DNA of 32,361 nucleotides, from contig CALGTK010000441.1 of assembly GCA_937904325.1 (NCBI GenBank), positions 1 through 32,361 on the forward strand, in the 5' to 3' direction. Shown piece after piece: positions 7,508 through 14,790 of this stretch. Position numbers and translations under genes: made by a program. Under the pieces are notes generated by a model. It had not been told where the DNA came from. It did no database searches and saw only the letters and a list, made by a program, of their open reading frames with translations. How positions within the stretch are numbered: the stretch's first letter is position 1; every line of letters begins with the position of its first letter. The DNA is from an uncultured Planctomyces sp. GTDB taxonomy: Bacteria > Planctomycetota > Planctomycetia > Planctomycetales > Planctomycetaceae.

Positions 7508-8562
7508 ACGACTTCTAACGATGGATCGTCAATCGCCGTAACCTTCAGCCGGAGTTGGCCACAAGCGGCATCAATGTCCGCCCCTTTGCGTTTCCGTACG
7601 GTCGCGGCGACGCCCCGCGTCTCAAGAATTGACACGAACTCCAAGGTCCGAGAAGCGGACGGCTCTTCAAACTCTAACGTTTCAACTCGATTCATCGGAA
7701 TCAGATTCACGTGAGCGTTCCTGGACTTCAGCAACGCTGCCAACTGGTGCGCATGCGAGGGGTGATCATTCAAGCCTCCTAGCAACACATACTCAAAGGT
7801 TACGCGCCGGCCACTCGTTGCAAAATATTCGTCAGTAGCTTCAAGAATCGCCGCGACGCCAATCTTATCGTTGACCGGAACGAGTTCATCGCGAAGCTGA
7901 TCGGTCGGAGCATGCAAAGAGACGGCCAAATTGTATGGTTTCCCGACAGCCGCCAATTCGAGAATTTTCGCCGGCAACCCGACCGTCGAAATCGTTATCC
8001 GACGAGGACTCAAGCCGAGCCCTTTGGGATCCGTCACGTCGTCCAGCACCGGTAACAAAGTCGGAAGATTCTGTAACGGCTCGCCGATCCCCATCACAAC
8101 AATATTGGTTAGCCGCTCTTCATCACCAAGCAGCCGATCCAGTCGCAGAATCTGCTCCAGCATCTCTTCCCGATCGAGGTTCCGTTTCAAACCGAGCATC
8201 CCACTCGCACAGAAAACGCACCCCATCGCGCAACCAACCTGAGTGCTGATGCAGATCGTTCGGCGATCTGGCTCCCTCATTAAGACACACTCAACCGTAT
8301 CACCGCCGGGCATCTTCAACAGCAGCTTTTCAGTCAGATCGCTAGCCACCTGATGAGCGACAACCTCAGCCGCAAACAGACTGAACGACTCTTTCAGCTT
8401 CTGGCGAAGACCCCTTGGCAGGTCGAGCATCGCATCAAACGACGTTGCACGATTCTCAAACAACCAGCGCCGAATCTGATCCGCGCGGAACCGCTTCTCA
8501 CCCATTTCAAGGCACCACGCCTCAATTTCTTTGTGTGTCAGTGAGAGGATCGCACGAGCCAC
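7504..8562 (-). CDS. rlmN: Dual-specificity 23S rRNA/tRNA (adenine C2) methyltransferase RlmN
   Basis: RlmN is a radical-SAM enzyme that methylates C2 of A2503 in 23S rRNA and of A37 in some tRNAs. The 352-residue protein has the iron-sulfur motif at Cys111, Cys115 and Cys118 (GCAMGCVFCASG), the SAM-binding VVMGIGEPL, and SLHAPTDQLRDELVPVN. The second catalytic cysteine, which carries the methyl group, is Cys334 in DAACGQL. The start is GTG 8562 with AGAGAAGG upstream. It follows dnaB by 42 bases and may be its last cotranscribed partner. Confidence 0.93.
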   Translation of the reverse strand: MARAILSLTHKEIEAWCLEMGEKRFRADQIRRWLFENRATSFDAMLDLPRGLRQKLKESFSLFAAEVVAHQVASDLTEKLLLKMPGGDTVECVLMREPDRRTICISTQVGCAMGCVFCASGMLGLKRNLDREEMLEQILRLDRLLGDEERLTNIVVMGIGEPLQNLPTLLPVLDDVTDPKGLGLSPRRITISTVGLPAKILELAAVGKPYNLAVSLHAPTDQLRDELVPVNDKIGVAAILEATDEYFATSGRRVTFEYVLLGGLNDHPSHAHQLAALLKSRNAHVNLIPMNRVETLEFEEPSASRTLEFVSILETRGVAATVRKRKGADIDAACGQLRLKVTAIDDPSLEVV

Positions 8563-8604
8563 ACTTTAAACCTTCTCTAAAAAGACGTTGAGCCACGGAA
8601 CTGC

Positions 8605-9972
8605 CTAGAACGAATTCGCAATCTCATCCGGCACACGAGTCAGGTCGGCAAACTTCATCGACTCACTGATCCAGGCCAGTGTGACCTGCCCTGTCGGCCC
8701 ACTTCGATTCTTGGCGATAATAAGATCCGCTTCGCCCGGTCGATCTTCTGGATCGTAGGCCGCTGGCCGGTGAAGAAACATCACAACGTCAGCGTCCTGT
8801 TCAATCGATCCACTTTCTCGAAGGTCGGCCAGCCTTGGCCGTTTATCTTCGCGAAGTTCGACGCCACGATTCAACTGAGCAAGAGCAATGACCGGAGCTT
8901 CTAGTTCTTTACAAAGGAACTTTAACCGGCGACTGATCAATGCAATCTGCTGTTCACGTGGAGCAGATTTGTCTTCCGGCTCTATGAGCTGCAGGTAGTC
9001 AATAATGATCGCACCTAGCCCCCAACGACGCTTGATTCGTCGAGCAATGGCGCCAATCTGAGCCATTGTTCGACCGGGAACGTCGTCAATAAATATCTTC
9101 AGTTCGCTAAGCTCCTGAGAAGCGACCATCAACTGGTCCTGCTCAACTTCATCCAGGTCACCCGCCCGCAAACGATGTCCATTCACCCGCGCACGAATAC
9201 AAAGTAGCCGCTCTGCCAACTCAAGTTTCGACTGTTCCAGACTAAACATCAGCACAGGTGCTCCAGACTCGGCGGCACCTTCGGCGATGTTACAGACGAG
9301 CGCTGTTTTTCCCATACTCGGTCGAGCCGCCAGAATGATCAGCTCGGTCGACTGCAGACCGTTCATCAGCTTATCCAGATCCGCGAAACCTGTCGTCAGG
9401 CCGGTAACATCCCCGGTGGTCTCCAACCTCGCGTTAATCCGATCGAAAGTGTCGATCAGGATGTCGTGCAGGTTCATCTTCTCGACATGCTCCTGCTGCT
9501 CAAGAATCGAAAAGATTCGTTGCTCTGCACTGGCCAGAACGTCTTCTGTATCTTTTCCGCCGTCGTATACCTCGCCGAGGATCTCATTGCACGAATTGGC
9601 GAGCGTCCGCTGAATCCATCGATCTCGAACAATGTCTGCGTAGTACCTCGCATGTGCCGCGTTCGGTACGGCTTCCAGTACATGAATCAGATACTGATCT
9701 CCGCCGACGACTTCCGTATCGCCGTTTCGATCCAACTCTTCGCTCAACGTAACAGCATCGCCCTTCACACCACGTTCGTGCAGACGCATGATCGCTTCAA
9801 AGATTCTCTGATTCGCTTCGCTGTAAAAGTGATCCGGGCGCAGAACCTCAACGACATCATCAAGTGCTTCGGGTGAAAGCAGAATACTGCCAAGCACCCC
9901 CTGCTCCGCTTCGAGATTCTGCGGGGGCAGTTTGCCAGTAAACGATTCACGAAGGGTTCGCCGGTTATCCAT
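8605..9972 (-). CDS. dnaB: Replicative DNA helicase DnaB
   Basis: DnaB is the hexameric helicase that unwinds DNA at the replication fork. From ATG 9972 the product is 455 residues, matching the family; the frame extends to 10053, but that extra stretch does not resemble a DnaB N-terminus. The N-terminal domain starts PPQNLEAEQGVLGSILL, the Walker A motif is ARPSMGKT at residues 216-223, Walker B-like IIIDYLQLI follows, and the late motifs DLRESGSIEQDADVVMFLHR and IIAKNRSGPTGQV are present. There is no intein. A terminator separates it from rplI upstream, so it probably has its own promoter at 9973-10085. Confidence 0.95.
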   Translation of the reverse strand: MDNRRTLRESFTGKLPPQNLEAEQGVLGSILLSPEALDDVVEVLRPDHFYSEANQRIFEAIMRLHERGVKGDAVTLSEELDRNGDTEVVGGDQYLIHVLEAVPNAAHARYYADIVRDRWIQRTLANSCNEILGEVYDGGKDTEDVLASAEQRIFSILEQQEHVEKMNLHDILIDTFDRINARLETTGDVTGLTTGFADLDKLMNGLQSTELIILAARPSMGKTALVCNIAEGAAESGAPVLMFSLEQSKLELAERLLCIRARVNGHRLRAGDLDEVEQDQLMVASQELSELKIFIDDVPGRTMAQIGAIARRIKRRWGLGAIIIDYLQLIEPEDKSAPREQQIALISRRLKFLCKELEAPVIALAQLNRGVELREDKRPRLADLRESGSIEQDADVVMFLHRPAAYDPEDRPGEADLIIAKNRSGPTGQVTLAWISESMKFADLTRVPDEIANSF

Positions 9973-10085
9973 GCCAATCCATTTCCGAAAGAAAACCTGA
10001 GCAACATGGAAATCCAGAGCCAAACCAGAACTTGCATCGATACAACATCGCACATCTGCAGTTTACTGGAACGCCCAAAGAATGA

Positions 10086-10122
10086 ACAAAAACAGCCCGA
10101 CCGCAAATGAGCGATCGGGCTG
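10086..10122 (-). terminator. Rho-independent terminator after rplI
   Basis: On the minus strand an 8-bp stem (CAGCCCGA, 10115-10122, pairing with TCGGGCTG, 10093-10100) is followed directly by TTTTTG. It lies about 55 bases past the rplI stop and before dnaB. This is the clearest intrinsic terminator in the window and ends the rplY-to-rplI transcript. Confidence 0.85.
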
Positions 10123-10176
10123 GGAGTCTATAAAAATTCGGTCCGCATCACACGGTCGTGGAAGCCTGTGTCAAAA

Positions 10177-10686
10177 CTATTCGGCAGCTCCGGCTTTTGG
10201 AACAACCCAGACTTTGACTTCAGTGTCAACTTCTGGATCGAGCTGCACTTTGACAGTGTACATGCCAGTTTCCTTCAACGGTCCTTCCAGCCGAACCTGA
10301 TTTGGTTCGATTGCGAAGTTTGCAGTCTTCAACTGAGCGCTGATATCGCCAGCCAGAATCGACCCGTACAAATGCCCTTCTTTATTGGCATGAGCTTCCA
10401 GAGTCACGCTGTACTTGCCAACGGCTTCGGCTAGTTCTTTGAGGGTCTTGACCTGATCCTTACGGGCGGTCGCCTGAGCCTTCTTGTGCTCTTCGACCGC
10501 CGCCTTGTTTTCGTCAGTCGCAAGCGTTGCCAGTCCCTGCGGGACAAGATAGTTGCGAGCAAATCCTGCTCGAACGCGAACAATCTCACCCTGTGCTCCA
10601 AGGTTCGGCACAGTCTCTGCAAGTAGCAGCTCCGACATTCGTCGTCGAGTACCAGGGATCGCTTTGATTCGGTTTTTCCTGGGCAT
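10177..10686 (-). CDS. rplI: 50S ribosomal protein bL9
   Basis: bL9 binds domain V of 23S rRNA near the L1 stalk. The 169-residue protein has the family signature segment GEIVRVRAGFARNYLVPQGL, the connecting helix rich in Lys/Glu, and a C-terminal domain with AHANKEGHLYGSI. Compared with usual bL9 (about 149 residues, starting at MELLL), there is a basic extension, MPRKNRIKAIPGTRRR, before MSELLLAE. The upstream ATG 10686 is kept because GTAAGAGA precedes it, while the internal ATG has no visible ribosome site. It is the last gene before the terminator. Confidence 0.93.
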   Translation of the reverse strand: MPRKNRIKAIPGTRRRMSELLLAETVPNLGAQGEIVRVRAGFARNYLVPQGLATLATDENKAAVEEHKKAQATARKDQVKTLKELAEAVGKYSVTLEAHANKEGHLYGSILAGDISAQLKTANFAIEPNQVRLEGPLKETGMYTVKVQLDPEVDTEVKVWVVPKAGAAE

Positions 10687-10741
10687 GTCTCTTACACTTC
10701 TAATCTGAATGAAATGTCTCTGTTTGCCTGAAGCGTTTGAT

Positions 10742-10786
10742 CCTGCTCGGCAGGTCGCATTCAGTAGTGCGGCCTTCCAGTGGCCG
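10742..10786. other. Two small hairpins between ssb and rplI
   Basis: The 115-base gap between ssb and rplI holds CCTGC-TCG-GCAGG (10742-10754) and CGGCC-TTCCAGT-GGCCG (10770-10786). They may be processing or attenuation structures in the operon transcript. rpsR, which often sits at this place, is absent. Confidence 0.3.
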
Positions 10787-10801
10787 ACACGGTCTCAAAT
10801 A

Positions 10802-11341
10802 TCAGAATGGTACATCGTCGTCCGGAGGAGCACTCCCACCGCCGGTTTCAAACCCACCGCCGGCAGAATCAGATGTAGTATTATTCGTAGCCGGTGCAGA
10901 GTTCGCAGCCGGTGCAGGGTTCGTAGCCGGTGCAGGGTTCGTAGCCGGTGCTCCACCAGTATTGAAATCCTGTCCACTCCCGCTGCGTTGCGGACCACCG
11001 TCCCCACGTCCCGGAAGCATCGTCATGTTCTCACCGACAACTCGCAGCTTGCTGCGTTTCTGCCCGGTCTCTTTATCATCCCACTGGTCAAGTTGAAGGC
11101 GTCCCTCAATTAGAACGCCTCTTCCCTTACCCAGATATTCACCAGCAACTTCGGCCTGACGCCCCCAAAGGGTGACATCAACAAAAGTTACCTCTTCCTT
11201 CTTCTGATTCGTCTGTTTATCGAACCAGGTTCGGTTAACTGCTAAACCAACTTCTGAAACAGCTGTCCCGGAAGGCGTGTACCGAACCTCTGGATCACGA
11301 GTCAAATTGCCCATCAGGATGACTTTGTTAAAGCTAGCCAT
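10802..11341 (-). CDS. ssb: Single-stranded DNA-binding protein
   Basis: SSB coats single-stranded DNA during replication, repair and recombination. The 179 residues comprise an OB-fold domain (MASFNKVILMGNLTRDPEVR to about residue 110), a disordered Gly/Pro/Ala-rich linker, and the acidic tip DDDVPF that recruits partner proteins. The linker contains four near-copies of a six-residue unit (TNPAPA-like) encoded by an 18-base tandem repeat. It lies between rpsF and rplI, the usual ribosomal-protein/SSB arrangement. Confidence 0.95.
   Translation of the reverse strand: MASFNKVILMGNLTRDPEVRYTPSGTAVSEVGLAVNRTWFDKQTNQKKEEVTFVDVTLWGRQAEVAGEYLGKGRGVLIEGRLQLDQWDDKETGQKRSKLRVVGENMTMLPGRGDGGPQRSGSGQDFNTGGAPATNPAPATNPAPAANSAPATNNTTSDSAGGGFETGGGSAPPDDDVPF
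10884..10955. repeat. 18-base tandem repeat in the ssb linker
   Basis: Four adjacent near-identical units of TTCGTAGCCGGTGCAGGG start at 10884, 10902, 10920 and 10938; the last diverges at its end. They encode repeated Asn-Pro-Ala-Pro-Ala-Thr-type units in the flexible SSB linker. Unit number could vary by slippage without changing the frame. Confidence 0.85.
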
Positions 11342-11410
11342 TCCGTGTGATCCTCCAAATACTCAAAAAGGCAAAATCTCCAAAACGTCCCGGACAGAAC
11401 CAGTCGCGGC

Positions 11411-11881
11411 CTACTCTACTGTGGCAGCTTCGACTTCAGCCCCTTCTACAGCAGCCTCATCAGGTTTGACGCCATCAGCATCTGCAGGCTTCTCACCTTC
11501 CGCTTTTGCAGGTTTTTCGCTCGCAACGTCGGATTCAACTGCCCTGAATGCCTCGCCACCGACCATTTCGACCATCTGGTCGTACAGGCCTTTTTCATGA
11601 CTAAGGACAAGGTGCCGTAACACATTGTCATTAAGTTTAACGATACCGTTAATCTCATTCACACCCGTACTCTCGGCAGTGAAGAATACAAGATAGTAGA
11701 GACCTTTACGGTGCCCGTTGATCGGGTACGCCAGCTTGGAATCCTGCCAAGGGCGGTGTGCAGAGACGGTACCGCCGACTTTTTCGATGATCCCAGTAAC
11801 CTCTGTAGCTGCGGCTTCCGGACTCGCTCCGAAACGCCCGCTGTCGAGGATAAACATTCCTTCGTAGTGATTGATCGCCAA
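11411..11881 (-). CDS. rpsF: 30S ribosomal protein bS6
   Basis: bS6 binds 16S rRNA with bS18 on the platform of the small subunit. The core starts MAINHYEGMFILDSGRF and includes WQDSKLAYPINGHRKGLYYL, a typical bS6 strand pattern. At 156 residues it is longer than usual because of an acidic Ala/Glu/Lys-rich tail from about residue 118, comparable to the glutamate tails of other bS6 proteins. It lies 46 bases after pth and 69 bases before ssb. Confidence 0.93.
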   Translation of the reverse strand: MAINHYEGMFILDSGRFGASPEAAATEVTGIIEKVGGTVSAHRPWQDSKLAYPINGHRKGLYYLVFFTAESTGVNEINGIVKLNDNVLRHLVLSHEKGLYDQMVEMVGGEAFRAVESDVASEKPAKAEGEKPADADGVKPDEAAVEGAEVEAATVE

Positions 11882-11927
11882 GACTCTACCCCTGTCAATG
11901 CGACACTCCAGCTAATGCCAGATCGTG

Positions 11928-12623
11928 TCAATTCGAACTTTCCCCAGCAGATTCCCGCCCGGATAGGGTTGTGGTCGAATCACCTTCCATTGGCAAATCG
12001 TCCGAGCCACTCTGCTGAGCATTTCCTTTTTTAATTCGCTGTTTCTTAGGCTTTGGCTCTTTCGACGGGTTGAGGACGTTCATCGTCTTCTCAAGCCCAT
12101 CCTTGATCCAAATCTCTAATCCATCGACGGCTTCCTGAACACAAACATCGACCAGTGGTCGATCAGATTCTGAAAACCGCTGCAGGACATAGTCGCTTGC
12201 AGCCATTCGTCCCGGAGGACGACCTACTCCCACTCTTAGTCGGGAAATTTCATCTGTACCCAAATGTCGAATCGTGTCGGCCAGCCCTTTTTGACCGCCC
12301 GCTGAGCCACATGCACGAACTCGCATCCGACCGACATCCAAGTTCATATCATCAACCACAACCAGCACGTCGTCGTGATCAATCTTGTAAAAGTCAACAC
12401 ACTGCCGAACACTCTTTCCGCTCGTATTCATATAAGTCTGCGGAGCGAGCAGAACGACCTTCTCTCCAATTACCGACTGGTCTGTTACCAGCCCATCGAA
12501 TCGCGACTTCGCCGTGGGGAAAAAGTGTCGATCCGCAAAAGCATTCAATATTTCAAACCCGATATTATGTCGGGTTTTGTCATATCGAGGACCGGGATTC
12601 CCTAGCCCAACGATCAGCTTCAT
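11928..12623 (-). CDS. pth: Peptidyl-tRNA hydrolase
   Basis: Pth releases tRNA from prematurely dropped peptidyl-tRNA. The motifs are intact: GLGNPGPRYDKTRHNIGF with the catalytic His, PQTYMNTSGKSV, and VVVDDMNLDVGRMRVR. The usual GGHNGL appears as GGQKGL, a variant seen in some homologues. The protein has 231 residues against about 190 normally; the extra length is a basic then Ser/Glu-rich tail after about residue 188, probably disordered. It sits between rplY (27 bases) and rpsF (46 bases), a common arrangement. Confidence 0.94.
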   Translation of the reverse strand: MKLIVGLGNPGPRYDKTRHNIGFEILNAFADRHFFPTAKSRFDGLVTDQSVIGEKVVLLAPQTYMNTSGKSVRQCVDFYKIDHDDVLVVVDDMNLDVGRMRVRACGSAGGQKGLADTIRHLGTDEISRLRVGVGRPPGRMAASDYVLQRFSESDRPLVDVCVQEAVDGLEIWIKDGLEKTMNVLNPSKEPKPKKQRIKKGNAQQSGSDDLPMEGDSTTTLSGRESAGESSN

Positions 12624-12650
12624 TATTCATCCCACCGCAAAATCCGAGGA

Positions 12651-13274
12651 CTACTCGCCACCCTCTTCGTCTTCGACCTTACGTCCGATGACTTCCGGCT
12701 CGACAGCAGCCCCTACGTCTTCCTGAACGATCTCAACATCCTGAGCTTCGACGATTCTCAGAACAACAGTGTCACTAGGTAAAACAGACTCCAGATCACC
12801 GTCAAAAGCTAGATCAGCAATCGTAACTTCATCGCCAATCTTCAGCGATCCGATGCGGACCTCAACTTTTTCAGGAATGTTGAAGACCGGACAGTTGACG
12901 CTGACCTCGTGCAGGACATGATCGAGAACGCCCTCGTTCAACGATCCGCGAGTGGCCACTGGAATCTCAAGGTCGACCCGTGCCTTTGGGTCAACCCGCT
13001 GGAAATCAGCGTGAAGAATATGCAACAGGAACGTGTCCCACTGCACTTCCTTGACGATCACTTTCTGCTCCGTTCCGTCGATAACCAGATCGCAAACCTG
13101 CGAACCCGAAACGACAAATGGCTTCAGATCGCCACCAGAAATAGTCAAACTGACACTTTCCTGACCAAGTCCACACAGATTTACAGGAACTTTGCCTTCC
13201 CACCGTAATCGGCGAGAGTGTGAAGTCCCTGTCTGATCCCGTTTTTCAGCGACAAGTTTAGTTTCATCTGCCAT
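12651..13274 (-). CDS. rplY: 50S ribosomal protein bL25 (Ctc type)
   Basis: bL25 binds 5S rRNA. The 207-residue product is the long Ctc form, with the N-terminal L25 domain (KRDQTGTSHSRRLRWEGKVPV, HILHADFQRV) and the C-terminal beta domain (PVFNIPEKVEVRIGSLKIGDEV). It ends in an acidic tail (EDEEGGE). It is the first gene of the cluster running to rplI, so the promoter should lie just above 13274; A/T-rich bases occur there but no confident boxes were found. Confidence 0.92.
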   Translation of the reverse strand: MADETKLVAEKRDQTGTSHSRRLRWEGKVPVNLCGLGQESVSLTISGGDLKPFVVSGSQVCDLVIDGTEQKVIVKEVQWDTFLLHILHADFQRVDPKARVDLEIPVATRGSLNEGVLDHVLHEVSVNCPVFNIPEKVEVRIGSLKIGDEVTIADLAFDGDLESVLPSDTVVLRIVEAQDVEIVQEDVGAAVEPEVIGRKVEDEEGGE

Positions 13275-13980
13275 TATAATGCTCGATCATCTTATCAGTT
13301 AAGCACTTATGTAGTATGCCGAGTGCTTCCAATGCACGTTCGACGCATAGATTCTCAGCGGAATCCCACCGCAGGCAGGACCATACAGGCTGGGAAGATA
13401 CCGACGCCTCCCACGATCTTCAACCGATTAGCTGGGAATGACTTTCGACGATCTCCAACGGCCCGGTTCGAGAAGCATCATTAGAAATCACACCTGAACG
13501 ACACAATCTGATTCCTTGAACGATCAACGTTTCGAACGCCTGTCAATCGATGCTCCAGTTGTCCCTGGAAACTCCGGGGTTGTTGACAAATCATCAGTCG
13601 CTGTTGGTATCGGACGAGTTCGAGATTCAGCGACACTCTACGGTGGTTTTGGAGATTTAATCGGAGAGAATACCAGAGAACCGCCACGTTACGGTCAGAA
13701 CTCGTAGCCTGAGATGTTGAAGAAAGATGGCGTATCCTGCTGACTGAAATCATTCTTCAGCCGCCCACGATGGGCACAAGGATACGCAACGAGAGATTGA
13801 GATCAGATTCCAGTCAACAATTCGGAAAGTGAGCGTCCTGATCCGGATGTGGTGAAGTTTCGAGCAGACTCTGGATCGCAAGCCATCTCCGACCATACCC
13901 ACCAATAAACACGCTAAGAGGCTATCGCACAACTACCGTGGGAAGCTGAAGAGTCAGGTAAAATACAGCCATCAAATTAA
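13275..13980. other. Gene-poor region upstream of rplY
   Basis: No convincing gene is present in about 700 bases. Short ORFs occur on both strands (for example 13516-13707 plus, from a TTG), but they lack ribosome sites and recognisable domains. The region contains the structured inverted repeat at 13730-13787 and borders the transposase remnant, so it is probably decayed DNA or the old insertion site of a mobile element. No terminal inverted repeats could be paired by eye. Confidence 0.5.
13730..13787. other. Three-way-junction inverted-repeat element
   Basis: A 9-bp outer stem, GCGTATCCT (13730-13738) with AGGATACGC (13779-13787), encloses two nested hairpins: CTGAA/TTCAG (13744-13748 with 13756-13760) and GCCCA-CGA-TGGGC (13763-13775). 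All arms pair without mismatch. It is not followed by a T-run and matches no RNA family known to me. It might be a structured RNA, a mobile-element end or a recombination site. Confidence 0.45.
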
Positions 13981-13999
13981 ATTCTTTGTCAGCTTCTTA

Positions 14000-14668
14000 T
14001 ATGGCAGGCAGGAAGCGAAGGTCCTCGTGTTGTGTCTGGGTCAAGCTCCCAAAGGATACTCAAACTGTACATTTCGGTTGCTGGCTCGCCAGCTTGTTGC
14101 ATTGAAATTTGATGAGGCAATTAGTCACGAGACTGTTCGAGGTGTGTTGAAACAAATGGCATGACCAGGCGAAAGATCGAGTACTGGGTGATCCCGCCTG
14201 AATCCGACGCTTAATTTGCCGAGAACATGGAGAACCTGCTGGAAACGTTGGAAACACCGTACGATTTCACTTGCCCGGTGATCTGTTACGAATACGAACG
14301 GGCCGGCACTGCTTCCATTTTCATGATCATCGAACCTCTATCGGGCTGGCGTCAGGCGACCGCCCGAAAGCGTCAAACAAAGAGAGACTGGGCGTAAGAG
14401 GTGGCCTCCCATCTGGAAGATTGCGACGCGGATTGCGATAAAGATCATCCTGGTTTGTGATAACCTCAACACGCACACCAAAAGAGCGTTTTACGAAGCA
14501 TGTGAACCCGCAAAGGCCCGCGCACTGATTCGCCGCAGCGAATTCTGATACACACTCAAACATGGCAACTGGCTGAACGTCGCCGAAAACGAACTCAGTT
14601 CCATAACCCGCCAATTTTTTAACGATCGTCGCATTGGCGAGTTAGAAACACTGCAGGAGGAAATATAG
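14000..14668 (+). pseudogene. IS630-family transposase remnant
   Basis: Pieced together over two frames, the translation matches the IS630 DDE transposase order: GRQEAKVLVLCLGQAPKGYS, TFRLLARQLV, ISHETVRGVLKQ, then [26 protein letters not shown], the second-Asp motif VCDNLNTHTK and the Glu motif LKHGNWLNVAENELS. There are frame changes near 14161 and near 14440, in-frame TAA at 14212 and 14395, and a TGA in the last segment. Between PVIC and YEYERAG the usual stretch carrying the first catalytic Asp is missing, so there is an internal deletion as well. The N-terminal helix-turn-helix part is not recognisable. The element is dead and old. Confidence 0.82.
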
Positions 14669-14790
14669 ACGCATGGTCGCTCGAAATGATCAGCACAACC
14701 ACTACAAATAATGTAGAAGACTGACCAACTGCTCAAATATAAGCTCGTCAAGAGGCATCTCGCTTCCACAGAACTTCGAGCGAGCGATCC

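Noticed and set aside
13440-13490. Possible tRNA T-arm (GGTTCGAGA)
   Set aside because: The flanking bases do not pair as a T-stem and no acceptor or anticodon arm could be built.
13516-13707. 63-codon plus ORF containing PGNSG, like a serine-protease active site
   Set aside because: It starts at TTG with no ribosome site, lacks the rest of a protease fold, and the match is only five residues.
13730-13787. Hammerhead ribozyme
   Set aside because: The minus strand contains CTGAAGA, like the CUGANGA core, but no GAAA or cleavage-site triplet lies in the required order.
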